From: Pyrinomonadaceae bacterium
GTDB taxonomy: Bacteria; Acidobacteriota; Blastocatellia; Pyrinomonadales; Pyrinomonadaceae
DNA: 64,000 nt
Direction: 5' to 3'
NCBI GenBank assembly: GCA_026129865.1
Contig: JAHCHG010000011.1
Coordinates: 62,001 to 126,000, forward strand
The notes under the pieces are model-generated. The model had not been told where the DNA came from. It was given only the letters and a program-made list of their open reading frames with translations, and searched no databases. A program made the translations under genes and the position numbers. Shown piece after piece: positions 58,561 through 64,000 of this stretch; the stretch's first letter is position 1, and each line of letters begins with the position of its first letter.

Positions 58561-59121
58561 TCAGGCAGCAGCAGACAACTCTTTATAAAGCCAGGCTTTT
58601 GCGACGCGCCAGCTGCGGTTGACGGTCGCCGTACCGACGCCCAGCACTTCGGCTGTTTCCTCGATCGAAAGACCGCCGAAATAGCGAAGCTCGACCAAAC
58701 GGCTTCGTTCCGGGTCGATCGCTTCCAGCTTCTTTAACGCTTCGTCCAGCATTATCAATTCTGCCGCGCGCTCGTCGGAAACGTCTATTTCCTTGTCGTC
58801 AAGCGAGATCTTAATGCCGCCGCTGCCGCGTTTTTCGGCATGCCGCCGTCTGGCATTGTCGACCAGGATTCGGCGCATTGCCTGCGCGGCGATCCCGAAA
58901 AAATGCGACCGGTTCTGCCACTTTACACGCGTTTGATCGATCATTTTCAGATACGCTTCATGAACCAGCGCCGTCGTCTGCAGCGTCTGTCCTTCGCGTT
59001 CGCGGCGCAGGTATCGATGTGCGATAAGATGCAGCTCGTCGTAAACCAGCGGCAGCAACTCTTCGAACGCGTCTTTGTCGCCGTCGCTCCATTTAACCAG
59101 CAATTGTGTAACATCATGCAT
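58561..59121 (-). CDS. ECF-family RNA polymerase sigma factor (TIGR02999-like)
   Basis: A 186-residue sigma factor. Region 2 (ELLPLVYDELHLIAHRYLRREREGQTLQTTALVHEAYLKMIDQ) includes the core-binding and -10 recognition helices; region 4 (IDPERSRLVELRYFGGLSIEETAEVLGVGTATVNRSWRVAKAWLYKEL) contains the -35 helix-turn-helix. The HEAYLKM and RRILVDNARRR segments mark the acidobacterial/planctomycete group found next to protein kinases. The kinase gene begins 75 bases downstream on the same strand, so they probably form a signalling pair in which phosphorylation controls sigma activity. No anti-sigma gene is present. Confidence 0.9.
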   Translation of the reverse strand: MHDVTQLLVKWSDGDKDAFEELLPLVYDELHLIAHRYLRREREGQTLQTTALVHEAYLKMIDQTRVKWQNRSHFFGIAAQAMRRILVDNARRRHAEKRGSGGIKISLDDKEIDVSDERAAELIMLDEALKKLEAIDPERSRLVELRYFGGLSIEETAEVLGVGTATVNRSWRVAKAWLYKELSAAA

Positions 59122-59261
59122 CGCGAAATATTCTCACCTGAAAAAGTTTTAATTAGTTATAGCGCACGTTCGGTTTTACGGCAACAAACTTCTTTTCCGT
59201 TCATCGCCGGTGCCGACAATAACTTTAAAAGCGTAAACTTAAATCGATTTTTCTTATGGAT

Positions 59262-59456
59262 TTAAGGAGATTCGTTAACAATGGACTTCGAAAACCCGTA
59301 TGGACAATGTCGGCAGCCGTTTTCACAGCAATAGCCGCGTTTTTTCAAAAAATGAGCCGTCAAAACCATCAATCCGTCGTCGAAATAATAATCTAAACCT
59401 TCAACGAACTTTTCATTTTCCTTACGCCTCTCATTTTCGGTGTTGGCATGCGTCAT
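59262..59456 (-). CDS. DUF5522 cysteine-rich protein
   Basis: A 64-residue protein with the block YYFDDGLMVLTAHFLKKRGYCCENGCRHCPYGF: four cysteines and a histidine that probably bind zinc. This short conserved domain (DUF5522 as I recall it) occurs in many bacteria and eukaryotes, with no known role. The ATG overlaps the tlyA stop (59453-59456), so it is translated after it. It is the last of three overlapping genes. Confidence 0.8.
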   Translation of the reverse strand: MTHANTENERRKENEKFVEGLDYYFDDGLMVLTAHFLKKRGYCCENGCRHCPYGFSKSIVNESP

Positions 59457-60193
59457 TTTCTCTCGTATAGCGCTAAAAATTCCTTATTGCCTTCTGCACC
59501 GTGAATCGGAGATTCGACCGTGCGCATTACTATCAAGCCGCTGGATTCAGCGAACGAATTGACGCGTTCGACGACCTCTGCATGCTTTTCCGCGTCGCGG
59601 ACGATTCCGCCTTTACCGAGCGCGCCTTTTTCAAGTTCGAACTGCGGTTTGATCAAAACGATCAATTTTCCTTCCGGTTTCATCAATTCGATCAGCGCCG
59701 GAATTATTTTTGTAACGGAGATAAACGAAACATCCATTACGATAATATCGAATTTTTGATCGAAATCTTCAGCCTTTAAATAACGCGCGTTCACATTTTC
59801 CCGCACCTCTACTCTGGGATCGTTTCGCAATTTCCAAACCAGCTGGTTCGTCCCGACATCGACCGTAAAGACTTTTTTCGCACCGTTTTGCAACAGGCAG
59901 TCTGTAAAACCGCCGGTCGAAGCGCCAACGTCGAGACAGATCGCACCTTCGACTTCGATCGTAAATTCATCAATCGCCTTTTCAAGTTTTAGCCCGCCGC
60001 GCCCGACAAATCTATTCTCCGGCGAATCGCCCTTTATTCGCACAACTTCATCCGGCAAAAAGCTTTCGGACGATTTTTCAACGCGCCGTTCGTTGACCAA
60101 AACGACGCCCGCCATCACAAGCGCCTGCGCCTTCGTGCGCGATTCGGCGAGCCCGTTCTCAACCAATAATTTGTCGATCCTTTCCTTTTTCAT
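59453..60193 (-). CDS. tlyA: TlyA-family rRNA 2'-O-methyltransferase
   Basis: A 246-residue enzyme. The N-terminal S4 RNA-binding domain (RIDKLLVENGLAESRTKAQALVMAGVVLVNERRV) is joined to an FtsJ-like methyltransferase with the AdoMet motif CLDVGASTGGFTDCLLQNGA and the K-D-K-E-like residues (DVSFISVTKIIPAL, LIVLIKPQFELEKG). In Mycobacterium TlyA methylates 16S and 23S rRNA and confers capreomycin sensitivity; some homologues act only on 16S. It overlaps both neighbours by 4 bases. Confidence 0.9.
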   Translation of the reverse strand: MKKERIDKLLVENGLAESRTKAQALVMAGVVLVNERRVEKSSESFLPDEVVRIKGDSPENRFVGRGGLKLEKAIDEFTIEVEGAICLDVGASTGGFTDCLLQNGAKKVFTVDVGTNQLVWKLRNDPRVEVRENVNARYLKAEDFDQKFDIIVMDVSFISVTKIIPALIELMKPEGKLIVLIKPQFELEKGALGKGGIVRDAEKHAEVVERVNSFAESSGLIVMRTVESPIHGAEGNKEFLALYERK

Positions 60194-60375
60194 TGTTCAA
60201 TGCTTTCGACCGCGAAGGTTTTCAGCTCGAAATTTTGCGCAGTGTAAAAAATTTTCATCGGATTGCAGCAAACTTCGCAATCTTCGATATAGTCCTGCTC
60301 TTCGACCGAAAGATCGATGATCATCGAAATGCGCTGCCAGCAATGCGGACAAGTGAAAAAATGTTCAAATTCCAT
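60190..60375 (-). CDS. CPXCG-type cysteine-rich protein
   Basis: A 61-residue protein with CPHC...CEVCCNP, a probable zinc site, in an acidic context (SVEEQDYIEDCEVCCNPM). It matches the CPXCG motif-containing family known mainly from Proteobacteria. Function unknown. It begins the three-gene overlapping set with tlyA and the DUF5522 gene (ATGA at 60190-60193). Confidence 0.8.
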   Translation of the reverse strand: MEFEHFFTCPHCWQRISMIIDLSVEEQDYIEDCEVCCNPMKIFYTAQNFELKTFAVESIEQ

Positions 60376-60497
60376 AATACTTGCTTCAAAAAGTTAGCAT
60401 GAACGACCGGCGATTATGAACTACGTAGTGCAAAGTTAATTTTCCCGGCATTTATGATAAATTCGAGTTTGATTAACCTTCAAACGAAAAAGATCCT

Positions 60498-60869
60498 ATG
60501 AACGATTCAGAAAAAGATAATTTTCCGGTCTATGATGAAAGACCGTGGGGAAGTTTCACGGTTTTGGACAAAGGCGAAGGATACCAGGTCAAGCGGCTTG
60601 AGGTTTTGCCGGGCAAACGTTTGAGCTATCAGAAACACGCTCACCGCTCCGAGCATTGGTTCGTAACTCAAGGAACGGCGAAGGTTACGCTCGACGGAGA
60701 CGAGGTTTTCGTGCGAAAAGGAGAATCGGTCGATATCGCACTCGGGATGGCGCATCGCGTCGAAAACCCGGAAAGCGACCTTCTTATCTTTATTGAAGTT
60801 CAGCAGGGCGATTATCTCGGCGAAGACGATATTGTCAGGATCGAGGACGATTTTGGTCGCAGCAGCTGA
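60498..60869 (+). CDS. Cupin, type II phosphomannose isomerase-like domain
   Basis: A 123-residue single cupin. The opening DERPWGSFTVLDKGEGYQVKRLEVLPGKRLSYQKHAHRSEHWFVTQGTAKV has the metal-binding HxH...E set of the C-terminal isomerase domain of bifunctional ManC/AlgA proteins, and AHRVENP gives the fourth ligand. The nucleotidyltransferase half is absent. Stand-alone proteins of this kind can isomerise mannose-6-phosphate or act as sugar cupins. It may supply GDP-mannose precursors to the polysaccharide pathway, but it is far from that locus. Confidence 0.85.
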   Translation: MNDSEKDNFPVYDERPWGSFTVLDKGEGYQVKRLEVLPGKRLSYQKHAHRSEHWFVTQGTAKVTLDGDEVFVRKGESVDIALGMAHRVENPESDLLIFIEVQQGDYLGEDDIVRIEDDFGRSS

Positions 60870-60962
60870 TCGACATATTAAATTCCCTTCTTTTAATGCT
60901 CGGCGATCTGTTTCTTTTTCACATTTGAACCGGTACTGCGGGATGCTAAATTGAATTATCCG

Positions 60963-61895
60963 ATGGATACTGATCAAAAGATCTCAAAATTTGCAAAATT
61001 CGCCTGGTTCGCGCTTGCGTATAACGTTGTCGTGATCCTTTGGGGAGTTTTTCTTCGTGCGTCAAAATCTGGCGATGGCTGCGGGCAGCATTGGCTGACG
61101 TGCCACGGAGAAGTGATCCCATCGGCGCCGGAGATGAAAACCGTCATCGAATTTTCGCACCGTGCTACGAGCGGTTTGGCGTTCGTTGTCGTTTTGGCGC
61201 TGTTGATCTGGACGTTTCGAAAATTTCCGAAAGGCAGCATTTTGCGCAAAACCGCTGTCGGCGGATTTATTTTTATCGTAACGGAAGCACTGGTCGGCGC
61301 CGGGCTCGTGTTAACCGGAAACACCGCCGAAGCCCTGACCGCGGCGCGTCCGTTTTGGATGATAGGACATCTCACGAACACCTTTATTTTGCTTGCCTTT
61401 TTAAGCTTGACGGCTTGGTTCGCAAGCGGCGGCAAAGTTCCGCAAATTCGCGGCGCGGGAAAACCTTTGATCTTGATCGCACTTGGCTTTGCCGGAATTT
61501 TCTTTGTCGGCATGACGGGTTCGATCGCGGCTTTGAGCAATATGCTTTTTCCGTCAGAAAGCATTGCCGCAGGCATACGCGAGGATCTTTCTTCGGGTTC
61601 GAACATTTTGCTTCGGCTGCGGATATTTCATCCGTTTTCATCGATCGCGGTCGGCATTTTTCTGATTTTCCTTTCCGGTTGGTTGAGAAAGATCTCCGAA
61701 AACCACGCACCGGTCGTCCGTTGGTCGAACATTTTGTCGTTGCTCGTAATTCTGCAGCTGGCGTTCGGTGCAGTGACTTTGCTAACCGGCGCGCCGATCG
61801 TCATGCAGGTGATTCATCTTTTTCTCGCCGATGCCGTTTGGGTATCCTATCTTCTGCTTAGCGTTGTGTTTCTTGCCCGCCGCGAAGGGCTTTGA
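60963..61895 (+). CDS. ctaA: Haem A synthase (COX15/CtaA)
   Basis: A 310-residue membrane enzyme from ATG 60963 (a TTG at 60951 precedes it). About eight helices. Conserved features: the cysteine loop SGDGCGQHWLTCHGE, the histidines EFSHRATSG and IGHLTNTF in the first half, and RIFHPFSS and QVIHLF in the second, corresponding to the haem ligands of CtaA. It oxidises haem O to haem A for aa3-type oxidases. ctaB and oxidase subunits are not in this window. Confidence 0.88.
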   Translation: MDTDQKISKFAKFAWFALAYNVVVILWGVFLRASKSGDGCGQHWLTCHGEVIPSAPEMKTVIEFSHRATSGLAFVVVLALLIWTFRKFPKGSILRKTAVGGFIFIVTEALVGAGLVLTGNTAEALTAARPFWMIGHLTNTFILLAFLSLTAWFASGGKVPQIRGAGKPLILIALGFAGIFFVGMTGSIAALSNMLFPSESIAAGIREDLSSGSNILLRLRIFHPFSSIAVGIFLIFLSGWLRKISENHAPVVRWSNILSLLVILQLAFGAVTLLTGAPIVMQVIHLFLADAVWVSYLLLSVVFLARREGL

Positions 61896-61962
61896 CCTAC
61901 ATTTCAATTTACCGGCAACTCGATCTGTAAAAGGCTAATCTCACCAGATCGAGGAAATTCTT

Positions 61963-62868
61963 ATGTTTGCAAGATCTTACGTTTCGATATTTTTTATTCT
62001 TTTGCTCTCGGTTTCCGCACTTTCTCAAACGCGAAAACCGGCGCCGCCCGCTCCGCGATCGATTACGATCGCAACCGAGGCTGGAGCAAAAGTCTGGCTA
62101 AACGGCATTTTTTACGGAACCACTGGCGAAAACGGCACGCTTTCGATAAAACCTTTTCCTCCTGGTGCACAGCTTTTGCGCGTTCGCGCCGACGGATTCA
62201 AAGAGCTTACGCAGAACATTACCGCTGCGCAAAAAGGCGAGATAAATGTAAAACTCACCAAAACTTCCGATGAAGCAGAGCTGGCTTTTCAAAAAGCGGA
62301 AGCGGAAAACTCTCCGGAAGATTATCGCCAGGCGATCAAACTGCGACCAAAATTTCCCGAAGCCTATCTTGGTCTTGCGCGCGTTTTAGCCGACAACGGA
62401 GACATTGATGAAGCTTTAAAAGCGATTGCCGATGCTAGGAAACTGCGCCCCGCATATCCGGAAGCTTCGGCTGTCGAAGGCAGAATTTACAAAACTGATG
62501 GAGATACGGAAAAAGCGGTCGAAGCATTTTCGCGGGCAATTCGCGAGGGAAAAGGTTTTCAGCCGGAAGCGCACACGGGGCTCGCGCTGCTGTACCGCGA
62601 CAAGGCTGAATTTATGGGAAGTTCCGGCGATTTTCAGGCGGAAGAGGAATTTTACGAAAAATCGATAGAGCATTTCGCGCCTGCCGTAAAACAGCTCTAC
62701 AGTTCGCCGGATTCGCTAATAATTTATCAAATGTACGGTCTAGTACTTGAAAAAATGGGCAAACCAAAAGACGCGATTAAGGTTTATGAAGAGTTTCTAA
62801 AGATCTTTCCGGACCGACCGGAATCAACCGCGGTCCGATCGTTCATTGTCCAGTTAAAAAAACAGTAG
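61963..62868 (+). CDS. Exported PEGA and TPR-repeat protein
   Basis: A 301-residue protein with a signal peptide (cleavage near ALSQT, residue 22). A PEGA domain (about 28-95) contains AGAKVWLNGIFYGTTGENGTLSIKPFPPGAQLLRVRADGFKELTQ. From about residue 100 come at least four TPRs (YRQAIKLRPKFPEAYLGLARVLAD, EALKAIADARKLRPAYPEASAVE and others). PEGA-TPR proteins often sit at the cell envelope. No partner gene is adjacent. AGGAAATTCTT precedes the ATG. Confidence 0.82.
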   Translation: MFARSYVSIFFILLLSVSALSQTRKPAPPAPRSITIATEAGAKVWLNGIFYGTTGENGTLSIKPFPPGAQLLRVRADGFKELTQNITAAQKGEINVKLTKTSDEAELAFQKAEAENSPEDYRQAIKLRPKFPEAYLGLARVLADNGDIDEALKAIADARKLRPAYPEASAVEGRIYKTDGDTEKAVEAFSRAIREGKGFQPEAHTGLALLYRDKAEFMGSSGDFQAEEEFYEKSIEHFAPAVKQLYSSPDSLIIYQMYGLVLEKMGKPKDAIKVYEEFLKIFPDRPESTAVRSFIVQLKKQ

Positions 62869-62917
62869 TTCCAGCCTAAATTTTGTCAGCGCGGCGGTTT
62901 CGTAATAGAATTCGCCC

Positions 62918-64000
62918 ATGCTCGGATCATTTTTCGCGGGAGAAGCCTTTCTTGTGCTTTTCGCGCTTCTATTTGTCGTTGCCGTTCCGGTTGTCGTTAT
63001 CGGAGTTATCGTTTTCGTTCTCCAGCGAAATTCAAAGAACCGCGCAGCGTGGCAAAAACTCTCGCAAAGCATTGGTTTAACCATGCCAAATCCCAAAAAA
63101 CTCGAGCTTGTCGGTCCGTTTAACGGAGTTGACGTTCGACTTGCGATCGGAGCCAGGCGAACCGGCGGCGGAGAAGATAGGAGCACCGAATTTTTCACGT
63201 ACTGCACTAGTAAATTTCCGCGATCGCTGCGCCTGAATCTTGAAATAAAAACGGACGGCGGCTTTTTTGCCAGAGCGCTGAAAACAGAGAAAATAAAGCT
63301 CGGGCAGGAAAATTTTGATCAGGCATTCACCGCAGTTTGCTACGACGCGAATGTTTTGCGAACGCTGCTGCTTTCCGATTTTCCTTCTAATAAGACGCAA
63401 AATCTGATGGGCGATCTGATGCTCGCAAACCATTCGTTCGAGGTGGTTTCGGTCAGCGACGATCAAGTTTATATTGAAACGTCCGGGCAGGTCGGCGATG
63501 AAGCCGTCTTGCGAAATATGCTTGGAAATGTTTCGCATTTGGCAAGGCGATTCGACGACGCCCGGAAACGTTTGCCGAAAGCGCAATGGGAGATCAATCT
63601 TGAACGCTCATGGAATGAATTCTCATCTGAAAAAGGTTTAAATTTCGATGCTGCGGGCTTTGTAATATCGGGCAATTTAGATGGATTGCCGCTAAAGATC
63701 AAACTGCAAACTTCGTCCGGAAAATGGCAAACTGTTTTCGAGTTTAAGTTTCAGCAAAGTTTGCAGATCGGGCTTAAACTAATGCCGGAAAATTCGGTTC
63801 ATAAAGCTCTGACGTGGGTTGGTGTTCAGGATATCGAAACCGGAGTGAAGGAGTTTGACGACGCATTCATAGTCAAAGCGGGCAATGTCGAGATTGCAAA
63901 AAGAAAATTGCAGCCGGATCTCTGCAGGCATCTGATGCTGCTTTTTAAAGACACATCCGCGTTTATTGTTGACGACGATCAATTTGCGTTCACGCTTGAT
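62918..64000 (+). CDS. Membrane-anchored protein of unknown function, 3' end outside the window
   Basis: The frame is open from ATG 62918 to the last base (361 codons without a stop), so the gene continues past the end. An N-terminal membrane segment (about residues 5-40, GEAFLVLFALLFVVAVPVVVIGVIVFVL) precedes a soluble domain that starts KNRAAWQKLSQSIGLTMPNPKKLELVGPFNGVDVRLAIG. Later segments (TEFFTYCTSKFPRSLRLNLEIKT, FDQAFTAVCYDANVLRTLLLSDF, GVQDIETGVKEFDDAFIVKA) suggest two related beta-rich halves, each with a D-Q/D-A-F phrase. I do not recognise the family. Confidence 0.75.
   Translation, partial: MLGSFFAGEAFLVLFALLFVVAVPVVVIGVIVFVLQRNSKNRAAWQKLSQSIGLTMPNPKKLELVGPFNGVDVRLAIGARRTGGGEDRSTEFFTYCTSKFPRSLRLNLEIKTDGGFFARALKTEKIKLGQENFDQAFTAVCYDANVLRTLLLSDFPSNKTQNLMGDLMLANHSFEVVSVSDDQVYIETSGQVGDEAVLRNMLGNVSHLARRFDDARKRLPKAQWEINLERSWNEFSSEKGLNFDAAGFVISGNLDGLPLKIKLQTSSGKWQTVFEFKFQQSLQIGLKLMPENSVHKALTWVGVQDIETGVKEFDDAFIVKAGNVEIAKRKLQPDLCRHLMLLFKDTSAFIVDDDQFAFTLD

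Noticed and set aside
1-64000. CRISPR arrays, rRNA, tRNA, classical insertion sequences, prophage genes
   Set aside because: None seen: no regularly spaced repeats, conserved RNA cores, transposase or phage structural genes.

Overview
The window looks like chromosomal DNA of an Acidobacteriota bacterium, probably class Blastocatellia (Pyrinomonadales-like). This is inferred from gene content: a VWFA protein of the acidobacterial type, an ECF sigma factor next to a very large Ser/Thr kinase with TPR repeats, a TonB receptor with a carboxypeptidase-regulatory N-terminus, and a fused 2-oxoglutarate dehydrogenase E1/E2. No rRNA, tRNA, CRISPR array or classical insertion sequence was found.

Layout. 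1-3000: end of a haem-binding protein, then a FadR-like TetR regulator and fadD with a clear FadR-type operator. 3000-7200: polysaccharide export protein, a CapD/WbpM-type sugar dehydratase and galE. 7300-10800: TonB receptor and a secreted FG-GAP repeat protein. 10840-11850: an AT-rich island with a MazE/MazF pair and a small secreted protein. 11850-15600: aminotransferase, BON lipoprotein, double-PDZ protein, coiled-coil lipoprotein. 15600-23620 (minus strand): a polyamine-type membrane operon of speD, a DUF4178 zinc-ribbon protein, a 49-aa membrane peptide, DUF350, a membrane aminopropyltransferase-like protein, a Tat-type FAD amine-oxidase-like lipoprotein and two unknown genes. A 423-bp element encoding a four-helix-bundle protein and bounded by inverted repeats sits inside it. 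23780-25480: propeller lipoprotein and dienelactone hydrolase. 25480-27950: accessory island (DUF6994-like gene, a duplicated hydrolase 3' end, a restriction-modification pair whose nuclease start is out of frame at an A7 run). 28000-33300: PfkB kinase, LysW-like acidic protein, VWFA protein, and a candidate structured leader RNA before a GGDEF protein with a degenerate HD domain. 33400-42600: OGDH E1/E2, repeat protein, redoxin, lipB, lipoprotein, esterase. 43200-51430 (minus): the cell-shape operon mreB-mreC-mreD-mrdA-rodA-PBP1A. 51700-54100: secreted protein, then perR-prx-trx with a PerR box over the promoter. 54170-60380 (minus): kinase, ECF sigma factor, DUF5522, tlyA and a CPXCG protein. 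60500-64000: cupin, haem A synthase, PEGA/TPR protein and a membrane protein running off the end.

How parts fit together. OGDH needs lipoylated partners and lipB lies 3 kb away. PerR, peroxiredoxin and thioredoxin form one peroxide-response unit. The minus-strand operon at 15600-23620 joins AdoMet decarboxylation to a membrane aminopropyltransferase and a putative periplasmic amine oxidase, which suggests production and processing of a polyamine-like compound at the membrane. Positions, motifs, repeats and hairpins were read by eye. Family names rest on recalled motifs, since no database search was possible.
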